In this document: piece by piece, positions 16,594 to 25,820 of the stretch
Layout of the letters: each line of letters starts with the position of its first letter
Numbering within the stretch: position 1 is the stretch's first letter
Assembly (NCBI GenBank): GCA_039915945.1
Contig: JBDSMH010000056.1
Span: 57,157 to 121,156, forward strand
Reading direction: 5' to 3'
Length of the DNA: 64,000 nt
Source of the DNA: DATLFA01 sp039915945
GTDB lineage: Bacteria; Actinomycetota; Acidimicrobiia; Acidimicrobiales; WLNW01
Position numbers and translations under genes: made by a program
The notes under the pieces: generated by a model
Told to the model about the DNA's origin: nothing
The model's input: only the letters and a program-made list of their open reading frames with translations
Databases searched by the model: none

Positions 16594-16635
16594 GCGGTGT
16601 CTCCGTTCTCGCGGCAACGGTTGTCTCGGGCCGAG

Positions 16636-16641
16636 TATGGT
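16636..16641 (+). promoter_or_regulatory. -10 hexamer (leaderless) of hyuA-type gene
   Basis: TATGGT lies 7 nt before ATG 16649 and overlaps the more upstream in-frame ATG 16637, which argues against that earlier start. Confidence 0.5.
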
Positions 16642-16648
16642 GCCTCTC

Positions 16649-18712
16649 ATGGGGGGAGCAACCTGCATCGGTGTCGACATCGGGGGCACGTTCACCGACG
16701 TCGTCCTGTCCGACGGTAGTCGTACGTGGCGCGCCAAGTCGCCGAGCACGCCGCACGACGTCAGCGAAGGTGTACTCGCTGCGTGCCGGCTGGTCGCGGA
16801 GGCACACGGGACGACGCTCGAAGGCCTCTTGCCGACCGTCGATCGATTCGGCTTGGGGACCACGGCGGTGACCAACACATTGGCGTCGTGGACGGGCCAA
16901 CGACTGGGCCTCGTCACGACCGCAGGGTTCGAAGACATCGTGCCGCTCGCGCGCGGCACGCGCGTATCGGTCGACGGGTGGCTGGTGATGCCACCCTCGC
17001 TCGTCGAACGCGAGCGCATCGTCGGGCTCGACGAACGCATCGACCGTGACGGCGCCATCGTCAGGCCCCTCGCGACGGGTGCCGCCCGGCAGGCCGCGGA
17101 GCACCTCGTCGAGAACGAGAGTGTCGACGCGATCACCGTCTCGTTCTTGTGGAGCTTCAAAAATCCGGACCACGAGCACCGGGCCGTCCACGAAATACGC
17201 ACGCGCTATCCCGACCTCCTCGTCACGAGCGGGGTCGAGCTGCAACCCGCGATCCGCGAGTACGAGCGGGCAACGTTCGCGCTGTTGAACGCGTACGTCG
17301 GACGCTCGCTCAATGGCGTCGACGCGCTCACGGGCCAACTCGCCCGCCTCGGCTTGCGGGTACCGCTGCTGCTCGTGCACTCGGGTGGCGGGTCGATGAC
17401 GACCGACGAAGCGCGGCGTGTCCCGATTCGGCTCGCCGCGTCGGGGCCCGCGGCGGGCGTGACCGCGTCGTCGATCGTCGCCCGCACGAGCGGTGTCACG
17501 CGCGCGATCACGTGCGACGTCGGCGGCACGTCCTATGACGTCGCGCTCGTACTCGACGCGACACCCGAGCGGCGCACCCGCGGCGACGTCATGGGCATCT
17601 GGACATCGGTCCCCACCGTCGACGTCAAGTCGCTCGGTGCCGGCGGCGGATCGCTGGCGTGGATCGACAGCCGGGGGCTGATGCGCGTCGGCCCTCGATC
17701 CGCGGGCGCCCTGCCGGGGCCCGTTTGCTACGGCCGCGGCGGCACCGAACCCACCGTGACCGATGCATTGCTCGTACTCGGCTATCTCGATCCCGAGCAC
17801 TTCCTCGGCGGGCGAATGGCGCTCGACCTCGACGGCGCGCACCGGGCGTGTGCCCGCCTCGGCGAAGCCATCGGCATGACCGGCCCCGAGTGCGCGTGGG
17901 GCATCCGCGAGATCGCGTTGGCCGAGATGGTCAAGGCCACTCGCTCGATGCTGTCGACGAGGGGCCTCGATGCCCGCGACTTCACGCTCATCACCTACGG
18001 CGGATGCGGGCCGTTGTTCACCACCGGCGTCGCCCGGGCCATCGGCGCACCGCGGCTGCTCGTGCCCGCGCTGGCGTCGGTGCTCTCTGCGTTCGGCGCC
18101 GCCGCGTCGGATATTCGCCGCGAGCGCTCGCTGCCGCTCAGCGTCATGTTGCCGTGCGATCCGCTCATACTTGACGACGCCATCACCACGCTCGAAGCCG
18201 AGCTGACCAAAGAGCTCGACGGTGACGCGGTCGCACCGATCAATCGCAGCATCCACTACGAAGTCGACGTGCGCTTCGCCCGGCAGCGATGGGAACTCAC
18301 GATCCCGCTGGAGTCGCCGGTGAGTGCGGCCACGATCGAGCGCCTCGCCCATGACTTCCGCGCGGAGTATGCCCGCCGCTACGGCGAAGGCGCCGTGATG
18401 GCCGGCGCGGCGGTCGAAGTCGTTGCCCTGCGCGGACTCGGCATCGGTCGCACGGTGCAGGCCGCGTTCGAGCGCACCGCACTCGTCGATCCTCGTTCGA
18501 CGCCCGCGGCGTCGGGGGCGCGAGAGGTTCTGCTCGAACGCACCCAGCCACCCAGGCCTGTCGCCTCGTATCGCATGGCCGACCTATTGCCCGGGCATCG
18601 CATCGACGGGCCGGCGTTGCTCGACGACGTCGATACGACCATCTGGGTCCCGCCTTCGTCCACCGCGCATATCGATGCGTTCAACAGCACGGTTGTGGAG
18701 CTCACGGTATGA
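16649..18712 (+). CDS. hyuA: Hydantoinase/oxoprolinase A subunit (HyuA/acetone carboxylase beta-like)
   Basis: HyuA-type subunits bind ATP and activate a carbonyl or lactam substrate: N-methylhydantoin, 5-oxoproline, acetone or acetophenone in known members. The 687 residues start with the actin-like phosphate loop CIGVDIGGTFTDVVLSDG (6-23), with the second nucleotide motif AITCDVGGTSYDVALV near 285, GAGGGSLAWID near 330 and ITYGGCGPLF near 450. ATG 16649 is preferred to ATG 16637 because of the -10 box. The stop overlaps hyuB (ATGA). Substrate cannot be assigned by sequence alone. Confidence 0.9.
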   Translation: MGGATCIGVDIGGTFTDVVLSDGSRTWRAKSPSTPHDVSEGVLAACRLVAEAHGTTLEGLLPTVDRFGLGTTAVTNTLASWTGQRLGLVTTAGFEDIVPLARGTRVSVDGWLVMPPSLVERERIVGLDERIDRDGAIVRPLATGAARQAAEHLVENESVDAITVSFLWSFKNPDHEHRAVHEIRTRYPDLLVTSGVELQPAIREYERATFALLNAYVGRSLNGVDALTGQLARLGLRVPLLLVHSGGGSMTTDEARRVPIRLAASGPAAGVTASSIVARTSGVTRAITCDVGGTSYDVALVLDATPERRTRGDVMGIWTSVPTVDVKSLGAGGGSLAWIDSRGLMRVGPRSAGALPGPVCYGRGGTEPTVTDALLVLGYLDPEHFLGGRMALDLDGAHRACARLGEAIGMTGPECAWGIREIALAEMVKATRSMLSTRGLDARDFTLITYGGCGPLFTTGVARAIGAPRLLVPALASVLSAFGAAASDIRRERSLPLSVMLPCDPLILDDAITTLEAELTKELDGDAVAPINRSIHYEVDVRFARQRWELTIPLESPVSAATIERLAHDFRAEYARRYGEGAVMAGAAVEVVALRGLGIGRTVQAAFERTALVDPRSTPAASGAREVLLERTQPPRPVASYRMADLLPGHRIDGPALLDDVDTTIWVPPSSTAHIDAFNSTVVELTV

Positions 18713-20826
18713 CACTCGGCTTGCGCACCGACCCCATCACCCTCGAAGTGTTGCGCCACCGGCTCGAAGCGATCGGCGAAGAGGGCGCCAATACCATCGA
18801 GCGCACCGCCATCAGTCCGGTCGTGACCGAGTCCAAGGACTACTCGTGCACCATCCTCGATCGAGACGGTGGACTACTCGTCGGCGCGGGCAAGATCGAC
18901 TACCACTTCTACGCGGCGTCGAGTGCCGTGCACGCGACGATTGCGACGCACGGCGAATCGATCGGGCCGGGCGACGTGTTCCTGGCCAACGACCCGCACA
19001 ACGGTGGCGGGCTGCACGCGCAAGACGTCATGGTGCAACGCCCGGTCTTCGTCGACGGCGAACGAGTGGCATGGATCGTCAACTCGGCGCACCTCATGGA
19101 CATGGGCGGCATGGTGCTCGGCTCATGGGCGCCGGCCGCTACCGAATGCTTCCAAGAAGCGTTGCGGTTCCCACCCGTGCGGTTGGCCAATCGCGGCGTC
19201 GAGGCCAGCGATGTCTACGCCATCTTCCGCAACAACGTGCGCCTGTCCGCGCTCGTCGAGATGGATCTGCGCGGCTTGGTCGCCGGTTGTCACGTCGCCA
19301 ACGAGAAGATCGCCGCGCTCGTGGCCGAGATCGGCAACGAGCGTTTCGTCGAGGCCGTCGAAGACATGTGCGACCTCACCGAGCGTGAGTTGCGGCGCCG
19401 CATCGAAGCCCTCGAAGACGGTGTGTATCGCGCGGTCAGTTGGACCGAATGGGACGACGAGTTCTTCGTCGTGCCCTGCACGTTGACGGTCGAGGGCGAT
19501 CACCTGCACTTCGACTACGAAGGCGCGGCGCCCCAGGCCCAGCATTTCTTCAACTCCAAGCCATACATCATCGCCAGCGGCCTCGTCGGTGAGATCTGCA
19601 AGTTGCTCGCGCAAGACCTTCCCTTCAACCGCGGTGCGTTTCGACCGGTCGATCTGCATTGCCCCCGCGGCACCATCGTCAACAGCGAACCGCCCGCGCC
19701 GGTCGCCGCCGCGCACATGGATGTCGCGTTCAACGCGGCCGAAGTCGGCATGCGCGCGTTGATGATGGCCGTCGCCGCCACCGAGGGAAGCCCCGCGGCG
19801 CAGTACCTCAGCGGACCGACCGGTGGCTCGGCCCTCGCGACGCACACATGGTCCGGGCAAGGACTTTCGGGCATGCCCGACGGCTGGGCGATGATGGACG
19901 GCTGCTTGGCCGGTGCATCGGCCGGCAACGACCGCGACGGCACCGATCTCGGCTCGTGGATGGTGGCGGCCAACGGATCGCTCGAGATGATCGACGTCGA
20001 GGTCGCGGAGTCGTGGTATCCGATCCTCGTCGAGTTCAAGCGGGCCCGTCCCGGCGCATTTGGCGCGGGCACCTTCCGCGCCGGGGCCGGATGCAACATG
20101 GCCTATTCGTTGCACGGCACGTCGCAACTGTTCGGTGTGATGTTGGGCATGCGTGAGCGATTGCCGCTCGTCGGCATGGCCGGTGGTGCACCCGGCGCGG
20201 TCACCGAGTTCGTCATGCACGACCCTGCCAACGGCGCCGGTCGCATAGGCGGCCACGCCAGTGATGTCGTTCTGCAACCGGGTCAGTTGTTCGAGTTCCG
20301 TTGCGCGTCCGGCGGCGGATACGGCGACCCACTCGACCGCGACCCGGCCAGGGTGGCGGCCGACGTCAAGCGCGGACGGGTCACCTTCGACGATGCCCGC
20401 GCCGTCTATGGCGTGGCGGTCGATGCCTCGTTCACAGTCGATCGATCGACGACCGACACACTGCGCGCCGAACTGTTGTCGCAACGACTGCAGCGCGCCG
20501 AACCACCCGTGAGTGCGCTCGCGTCCGACGCCATCGCGTCCGCCGATGGCCAGCCGTCACAACCGTTGTATCCCGGCGTCGTGCAACGCGGTCGGGTGGC
20601 GTTCAGCGCTCGTACCGGCGCGCCGCTTGCCGTGTCGCCCGCGCACTTCACCGACGGCTGTCCCGTGCTCGAAGACCGGCGATCCTTCGACAGCGGGTCG
20701 GCGGTCGTGACCCGTAGCTACCTCGACCCGGGCAGCGGCCACGTCTTGGCCGTCGATGTCGTGCCCGACGGCGAGCCGCGGGCATTCACCACGGCACCGC
20801 GGCGCTGGACCGACGCGCCGCGCTAG
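18709..20826 (+). CDS. hyuB: Hydantoinase B/oxoprolinase subunit (HyuB/acetone carboxylase alpha-like)
   Basis: The 705-residue partner of the preceding A subunit. It begins with the family hallmark DPITLEVLRHRLEAIGEEG and has KDYSCTILDRDGGLLVGAG, NDPHNGGGLHAQDVMVQRPVF (about 95-115), SGPTGGSALATHTW and the C-terminal FRCASGGGYGDPLDRDPARV. The stretch ESKDYSC and NDPHNGG supply likely metal or substrate ligands. The A and B subunits overlap by four bases, so they are made together. The last 120 residues are more variable than the core. Confidence 0.9.
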   Translation: MTLGLRTDPITLEVLRHRLEAIGEEGANTIERTAISPVVTESKDYSCTILDRDGGLLVGAGKIDYHFYAASSAVHATIATHGESIGPGDVFLANDPHNGGGLHAQDVMVQRPVFVDGERVAWIVNSAHLMDMGGMVLGSWAPAATECFQEALRFPPVRLANRGVEASDVYAIFRNNVRLSALVEMDLRGLVAGCHVANEKIAALVAEIGNERFVEAVEDMCDLTERELRRRIEALEDGVYRAVSWTEWDDEFFVVPCTLTVEGDHLHFDYEGAAPQAQHFFNSKPYIIASGLVGEICKLLAQDLPFNRGAFRPVDLHCPRGTIVNSEPPAPVAAAHMDVAFNAAEVGMRALMMAVAATEGSPAAQYLSGPTGGSALATHTWSGQGLSGMPDGWAMMDGCLAGASAGNDRDGTDLGSWMVAANGSLEMIDVEVAESWYPILVEFKRARPGAFGAGTFRAGAGCNMAYSLHGTSQLFGVMLGMRERLPLVGMAGGAPGAVTEFVMHDPANGAGRIGGHASDVVLQPGQLFEFRCASGGGYGDPLDRDPARVAADVKRGRVTFDDARAVYGVAVDASFTVDRSTTDTLRAELLSQRLQRAEPPVSALASDAIASADGQPSQPLYPGVVQRGRVAFSARTGAPLAVSPAHFTDGCPVLEDRRSFDSGSAVVTRSYLDPGSGHVLAVDVVPDGEPRAFTTAPRRWTDAPR

Positions 20827-20836
20827 GGCGTGGAGT

Positions 20837-21925
20837 TCAGCCCAGCAGCGACAGGATCTGATCTTCGGCGGCGAAGTCGAACTCGACCGAGCGGTCAAGC
20901 CCTTGCTCGACAAACCACTCGTAGGTTTGCTGCACCATCGACTCGAACGTGTACTCGGGCTCCCAGCCGATATCACGGCGCAACCGATCGATGCCAAAGA
21001 CCACGCTGCGGTCCCACCGATGCAAGTGCGGTGCGAGTCGCTGCACGAGCGTCGCGAGGTGATACTTCTGCCGCGTGTTGCTGGCGGTTTGCACACCCGT
21101 CGCGCTGGGCCGGATCTCGATGCGTGATTGCATGCGCCCCGCGGCGATGTCGATCTTGCCGTCCCACATGCCGTCCATCACGTCGGCCGGGATGAACACC
21201 TTGTCGGCATCGACGCCGAGAACACGCGCGAAGACATCGACATAGCCCTCACTCGTGTACGCCTGCGAACCGGTGAGGTTGTAGCGCTTGCCGAAGGTGA
21301 CGGGCTGGCCCATCATCAGCCGCAACGCGCGTGCTTGGTCGTCGACATGGCCAACCTGACCGAGCGTGCGTCCGTCACCGGGGATCAAGATCTTGCGTCC
21401 CTGCAAGAGTCGACCGAACATGCGCTGCTCGCGATCGGGTATCCCGTTGTGCGGCCCGAACACCATCGACAGCGCCGCCACCGACGCCGGAAAACCGTTG
21501 TCGCGGAACCTCTGGAACAAGAACTCTTCGCACAAGATCTTGTGCATGCCGTATTCGTTCTGATCAGGGCTGCGATCGACCGGGAACGTCTCGTCGATCG
21601 GCAAGATGTCGGATGCCGCGTAGATCACCGTCGAGCTGGCGAATACGTAGTGCCCGATCTTGCCTCTGAACACGTCGTACATCAGCTCGACGTCTTCGGG
21701 ATGGTAGGCACTCATGTCGTGCACGCAGTCGAACTCTGCGTCACGGAACAGCTCGTGGATACGGGCGTGGTCGGTGCGGTCGCCGATCACCCGTCGCACC
21801 GAACGGGGCAAGTCGACCTGCGTCTTGCCTCGGTTGAGGATCGTCACATCGTGACCGGTCCGCACAAGCTCTCGAACCAATGCATAACCGTTGAAGAGCG
21901 TCCCGCCCATGACCAATACGCGCAT
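20837..21925 (-). CDS. NAD-dependent epimerase/dehydratase (extended SDR)
   Basis: The 362-residue extended short-chain dehydrogenase has a slightly altered Rossmann start, MRVLVMGGTLFNGYALVREL, then a sugar-epimerase-like core with VFASSTVIYAASDI and the catalytic YGMHK (about 123-127). Later segments LIPGDGRTLGQVGHVDDQARAL and the end DIGWEPEYTFESMVQQTYEW are typical of nucleotide-sugar or isoflavone-reductase-like members. TACCCT eight bases before the ATG suggests a leaderless transcript. It ends ten bases from hyuB, convergent, and is divergent from the P450 gene. Confidence 0.85.
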   Translation of the reverse strand: MRVLVMGGTLFNGYALVRELVRTGHDVTILNRGKTQVDLPRSVRRVIGDRTDHARIHELFRDAEFDCVHDMSAYHPEDVELMYDVFRGKIGHYVFASSTVIYAASDILPIDETFPVDRSPDQNEYGMHKILCEEFLFQRFRDNGFPASVAALSMVFGPHNGIPDREQRMFGRLLQGRKILIPGDGRTLGQVGHVDDQARALRLMMGQPVTFGKRYNLTGSQAYTSEGYVDVFARVLGVDADKVFIPADVMDGMWDGKIDIAAGRMQSRIEIRPSATGVQTASNTRQKYHLATLVQRLAPHLHRWDRSVVFGIDRLRRDIGWEPEYTFESMVQQTYEWFVEQGLDRSVEFDFAAEDQILSLLG

Positions 21926-21933
21926 GGCATCGG

Positions 21934-21939
21934 AGGGTA
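21934..21939 (-). promoter_or_regulatory. -10 hexamer (leaderless) of epimerase gene
   Basis: TACCCT on the minus strand ends 8 nt before ATG 21925, inside the 38-base divergent gap with the P450 gene. Confidence 0.5.
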
Positions 21940-21963
21940 GCCGCCACGGCGAGAGGTCATCTA

Positions 21964-23133
21964 ATGTGCGCCCGGGGGTACTCCACCATGACCACGACGG
22001 CGGACTTCATCTACGACCCATCGACCGCGCAGTTCCAAGACGATCTCTGGGATGTCTATCGCACGATGCGCGACGAATACCCCGTCTACCGCCATCCGGT
22101 GACGGGCACGTACGCGCTCTCGCGTTTCGACGACGTGTGGCGGGCCGTGCACGATCACGACACGTTCTCGAGCCTTGTCGACGAAGCGCAGAGTCTGCTG
22201 CCGCAGATGATCTACTTCGATCCACCCCGTCACACCTCCATGCGGGCCCTCGTCTCGCGTGCGTTCACTCCAAAGCGGGTCGCCGCGGTCGAAGGCCTCG
22301 TCCGCCAGACCGCCCGCGAGTTGTGCGCCGAGGTCGCGGAACGCGGCGAATGCGAACTGCAGCACGACTTCGCGTCGATCCTGCCCAGCGTCGTCATCGC
22401 CCGCATGATCGGTGTCCCCGAAGAGCACGTCCCGTCGTTTCGCATCTGGACCGAATCGTTCCTCGAGATCCAGGGTCCGCAGGACTTCGCCGACGCGGCG
22501 GGAAAGATCTACGCGCTGTTCGCGGAACTGCTCGCCGAGCGACGGGCGCGACCGCGTGACGACCTCATGACCGCACTCATCGACGCCGAATCCGAAGGCA
22601 CCAAGCTGAGCGACGACGAGCTGTTGGGGTTCTGCCTGCTGCTCATTCTTGCCGGCAACGACACCACGTCAAGCCTCATCGGCAGCGGTATCGCATTGCT
22701 CTCGCAGTATTCCGACCAGCGCGCGCTGCTCGTCAACGACCCGTCGCGGTGGCCCAACGCCATCGAAGAGCTCAACCGAATGGAATCGCCGGCCCAGGTG
22801 TTGCCCCGCACGACAACCCGCGACGTCGAGATCCACGGCACCACGATCCCTGCCGACTCACGGGTGATGTTGATCTGGGGCGCCGCCAACCACGACGATC
22901 GCGAATACCAAAACCCTGAGACCCTCGACGTGACGCGCAAGTTCTCTCGTCATCTCGCGTTCGGGCACGGCATCCACTATTGCCTCGGCGCCAACCTCGC
23001 CCGTCTCGAAGCACGCGCCGCGTTCGAAGAGTGGCACCGCAACTTCCCCGACTATCACCTCACCGGTGAACCGCAACGCATCGTGTCGATCTGGGCTCGG
23101 GCCTTCAGTCGTATCCCGGTCTCCGTACGGTGA
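21964..23133 (+). CDS. Cytochrome P450
   Basis: A soluble bacterial P450 of 389 residues. The I-helix oxygen motif is LLILAGNDTTSS, the ExxR of the K-helix is in EELNRME, and the heme-binding loop is FGHGIHYCLGANLAR with the axial thiolate Cys340. Class I P450s need ferredoxin and reductase partners, and none is encoded nearby. GAGAGG sits upstream of ATG 21964; an in-frame ATG at 21988 is also possible. The stop overlaps the next gene (GTGA), placing the P450 at the head of an eight-gene operon. Substrate unknown. Confidence 0.93.
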   Translation: MCARGYSTMTTTADFIYDPSTAQFQDDLWDVYRTMRDEYPVYRHPVTGTYALSRFDDVWRAVHDHDTFSSLVDEAQSLLPQMIYFDPPRHTSMRALVSRAFTPKRVAAVEGLVRQTARELCAEVAERGECELQHDFASILPSVVIARMIGVPEEHVPSFRIWTESFLEIQGPQDFADAAGKIYALFAELLAERRARPRDDLMTALIDAESEGTKLSDDELLGFCLLLILAGNDTTSSLIGSGIALLSQYSDQRALLVNDPSRWPNAIEELNRMESPAQVLPRTTTRDVEIHGTTIPADSRVMLIWGAANHDDREYQNPETLDVTRKFSRHLAFGHGIHYCLGANLARLEARAAFEEWHRNFPDYHLTGEPQRIVSIWARAFSRIPVSVR

Positions 23134-23696
23134 GCGAGCCGTCGCTGCCGCTGCCCGACTACGTCGGCTGGCCCATCTTTCCGTTCGAGGGCGATCTGCG
23201 AGTGAAGCAGCCCACCCCGCTCATGGCCGACGACATCGCGCGGGAAGGCGAAGGCGGGCGCTCGTGCAAGCACGCGTGCGCGCAACCCGACAGCGCGTAC
23301 CTGTGGGTCGACGACATATGGCGCGTCAAGACGCTCGAACCGTCGGCACTGCCGGTTGGAGTCATGCTCGAGACGCGCGAGCACCTCGACCTGAGTGAAT
23401 TCACGCCGGCGCTCGGCGGCCAACTCGGCGAGATGATCGTGCGCATCGAGCACGCCATGCACCGTTGTGACGACATCGGTCGTGTGCACGTAAGCCGTTG
23501 GGGCGACGGCGGCTCGCACTTCCACCTGTGGTTCATGGCCCGACCCAAGGGTCGCATGGAGCTTTACGGCTTCGGCCTGCCGCTCTGGTACAAGATCCTG
23601 CCGCGCTACGACGCCGACCTCCGCAACGCCAACAACCGCATCGTCGCCGAGGCATTGGCCGAAACCAGCGGGCGGGTCATCGAGGTCGCCCCGTGA
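23130..23696 (+). CDS. HIT-like protein
   Basis: The 188-residue protein resembles histidine-triad phosphohydrolases: SCKHACAQPDSAYLWVDDIWRV with two cysteines near 46-50, VMLETREHLDLSEF and the short triad-like GSHFHLWFMARPKGR near 130. The triad is reduced to HxH followed by Leu-Trp, so catalysis is uncertain; the two cysteines may hold zinc. Start GTG overlaps the P450 stop and its TGA overlaps the next GTG, so all three are co-translated. Confidence 0.65.
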   Translation: MSEPSLPLPDYVGWPIFPFEGDLRVKQPTPLMADDIAREGEGGRSCKHACAQPDSAYLWVDDIWRVKTLEPSALPVGVMLETREHLDLSEFTPALGGQLGEMIVRIEHAMHRCDDIGRVHVSRWGDGGSHFHLWFMARPKGRMELYGFGLPLWYKILPRYDADLRNANNRIVAEALAETSGRVIEVAP

Positions 23697-24256
23697 CCAG
23701 CGCGCTGCTCGTCATGGATGTGCAAGTCGGCATCGTCGATCGTTACGCAGACGACACGGGGCTCGTCCCCCGCCTGCGCAAGGCCATCGACGCCGCGCAC
23801 CGCGTCTCGCTGCCGGTGATCTATGTGGTCGTCGGCTTTCGAAACGACTACGCCGAAGTCAGTCCGAACAACCGCGGCTTCGCGGCAATCGCACAGACCG
23901 GTGCCTACTCCGACGGCGATGCCAACCGCATCGTGCACCCTGACATCGCGCCGCAACCCGGCGACATCATCGTCACCAAGAAACGCGTCAGCGCGTTCGC
24001 CGGCAGCGATCTCGAGATGGTGTTGCGGGCGCAGCAGATCGACCATCTGGTGCTCAGCGGTATCTCGACCAGTGGCGTGGTGTTGTCGACCATGCGCCAA
24101 GCGGCCGATCTCGACTTTCGGCTGACGGTGCTGTCCGACGGCTGCGCCGATGGTGACGCCGAAGTGCATCGTGTACTCATCGACAAGGTGTTCGCGCGCC
24201 AGAGCGATGTCGTCACGATCGATCAGTGGATCGATTCGTTGCACAGGGGGTCTTAG
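23693..24256 (+). CDS. Isochorismatase-like protein lacking the catalytic cysteine
   Basis: The 187-residue product has the isochorismatase/cysteine-hydrolase fold: ALLVMDVQVGIVDRY with the first Asp (Asp9), VTKKRVSAFAGSDLEMVLR with the Lys, and GISTSGVVLSTMRQAADLDF where active members have Cys. Here Gly or Val takes that place, so amide hydrolysis by the usual route is unlikely; a family of such cysteine-less proteins exists. Translation is coupled to both neighbours (GTGA before, TAGTG after). Confidence 0.8.
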   Translation: MTSALLVMDVQVGIVDRYADDTGLVPRLRKAIDAAHRVSLPVIYVVVGFRNDYAEVSPNNRGFAAIAQTGAYSDGDANRIVHPDIAPQPGDIIVTKKRVSAFAGSDLEMVLRAQQIDHLVLSGISTSGVVLSTMRQAADLDFRLTVLSDGCADGDAEVHRVLIDKVFARQSDVVTIDQWIDSLHRGS

Positions 24257-25224
24257 TGCGCTTCGTTGTCTACGGGGCCGGCGCGGTGGGCGGGGTTCTC
24301 GGCGCCCGCCTTTTCCAAGCCGACCAGAACGTGGTGCTCATCGCCCGGGGCGCGCATCATGACGCCATCCGTGCCAACGGCCTACGCCTCATCTGTCACG
24401 ACGAAGACGTGACGTTGTCGGTGCCCGTTGTCGGCCATCCGAGCGAGTTGACCTTCACCAAGCACGACGTCGTCGTACTCGCGATGAAGACACAACACAC
24501 CGCGCCCGCACTCGACGATCTCGCCGCGGCAGCGTCGTCGGTCCCCATTTCGATCGTGTGCGCGCAGAACGGCGTGGAGAACGAACGACTGGCGTTGCGC
24601 TGGTTCGCCGACATCTACGCTGTGTGCGTGATGTGTCCCAGCGGCCACCTCGAGCCCGGCGTCGTCGAGGCGTTCGCGTCACCCATCTCGGGGCTACTCG
24701 ATCTCGGTCGCTATCCCACCGGGCTCGACGACCGCGGCCGCGCCATCGCGACGGCGATCGACACCACCACATTCCAGAGCATTCCCCGCGACGACATCAT
24801 GCGGTGGAAGTACAACAAGCTCATCATGAATCTCACGAACGCTGCGAACGCGCTGTGCGGATCGAGCCCGGCGATTGCCGAGATCTCGGGCCGCGCTCGC
24901 GCCGAGGCCGAGCAAGTGCTGCGCGCCGCGCACATCGACTTCGTGTCACAAACCGAGGACACCGAGCGCCGCGGCGACCTGTTGCAGATGAAGCCCTACG
25001 GCCCGGGCACCAATCGTGGGAGTTCGACGTGGCAGAGCTTGCGCCGGGGCGCCGGGTCGGTCGAAACCGACTATCTCAACGGTGAGATCGCCATGCTCGG
25101 GCGCCAGGTGGGTGTACCCACGCCGGTGAACGAAGTATTGCAACGACTGTGTTCGGAATACGCCCGCCTCGGGCGGCCGGCCGGCTCGCTCGACCCGGCG
25201 GACCTCGCGGCCCAACTCGGTTGA
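24256..25224 (+). CDS. Ketopantoate reductase family (PanE/ApbA-like) oxidoreductase
   Basis: The 322-residue NAD(P)H-dependent 2-ketoacid-type reductase starts with the Rossmann motif VVYGAGAVGGVLGARLF and keeps the catalytic Lys and Asn of the family in MRWKYNKLIMNLTNAANAL (about 187-205) and the acidic SVETDYLNGEIAML near 275. Neighbours do not suggest pantothenate synthesis; it more likely reduces or oxidises a pathway intermediate of the operon. GTG 24256 shares its G with the preceding TAG. Confidence 0.85.
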   Translation: MRFVVYGAGAVGGVLGARLFQADQNVVLIARGAHHDAIRANGLRLICHDEDVTLSVPVVGHPSELTFTKHDVVVLAMKTQHTAPALDDLAAAASSVPISIVCAQNGVENERLALRWFADIYAVCVMCPSGHLEPGVVEAFASPISGLLDLGRYPTGLDDRGRAIATAIDTTTFQSIPRDDIMRWKYNKLIMNLTNAANALCGSSPAIAEISGRARAEAEQVLRAAHIDFVSQTEDTERRGDLLQMKPYGPGTNRGSSTWQSLRRGAGSVETDYLNGEIAMLGRQVGVPTPVNEVLQRLCSEYARLGRPAGSLDPADLAAQLG

Positions 25225-25264
25225 TTTCGCGTAGGTACACTCCTGGCGGGTTACACCGCTGGGG

Positions 25265-25816
25265 GTGCACATGACGGTCATCGACAAGGCTCGCACGTGG
25301 AAGGTCGTCGAAGAACGACTCGCGGTCGAAAGCGATCCGCACAAACGCAAGCTGCTCGAGATCGTCTACGAGCACATGCTCGCCGAAGCAGCACCCGACT
25401 TCGAGCGGTTGATGGCGACGCTCGGCGAGCATCCCGACTATCACCTCTGGGGACCGCAGGGTGACCACGGGCCCAAAGGTCGCGCCGCCGTCGAAAAGTT
25501 CTACACCGACTTCGTGGCATCCGGCGCGAACCATCTCGAGTTCGATGTCGATCGACTTATCGTCGACGACCACGCCGTGATCACCGAAGGCACCATGACG
25601 ATGCTGTATCCGGGAGGCACGCTCAACGCGATGGGCATCACCGTCGACGACGCCGACGCGTACTACGTGTACCGCGACCGCATGCTCGTCGTGTGGCCGT
25701 TCGACGAGTCGGGCACACTGATCGGCGAGGACAGCTATTCGGGTCAAGCGGGTTTCATCGGTATCGCCGATCGCAAAGTGCCCAACGAAGACCTCCCTAT
25801 CGAGATCAGGAAGTGA
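25265..25816 (+). CDS. NTF2-like/SnoaL-like protein
   Basis: A 183-residue protein with the cone-shaped NTF2-like fold pattern: a long N-terminal helix (DPHKRKLLEIVYEHMLAEAAPDFER, about 24-48), HPDYHLWGPQGDHGPKGRAAVEKFYTDFV, then alternating strands FDVDRLIVDDHAVITEGTMTM. Relatives include small enolisomerases, hydrolases and dehydratases, so it may act on an intermediate of the operon, but no catalytic set is certain. GTG 25265 and ATG 25271 both follow GGGGG; a TACACT at 25236-25241 could be an internal promoter. Confidence 0.7.
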   Translation: MHMTVIDKARTWKVVEERLAVESDPHKRKLLEIVYEHMLAEAAPDFERLMATLGEHPDYHLWGPQGDHGPKGRAAVEKFYTDFVASGANHLEFDVDRLIVDDHAVITEGTMTMLYPGGTLNAMGITVDDADAYYVYRDRMLVVWPFDESGTLIGEDSYSGQAGFIGIADRKVPNEDLPIEIRK

Positions 25817-25820
25817 CCCC

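Noticed and set aside
16241..18352. 703-codon minus-strand frame
   Set aside because: It is the antisense of hyuA, an effect of high GC at codon third positions; no recognisable protein.
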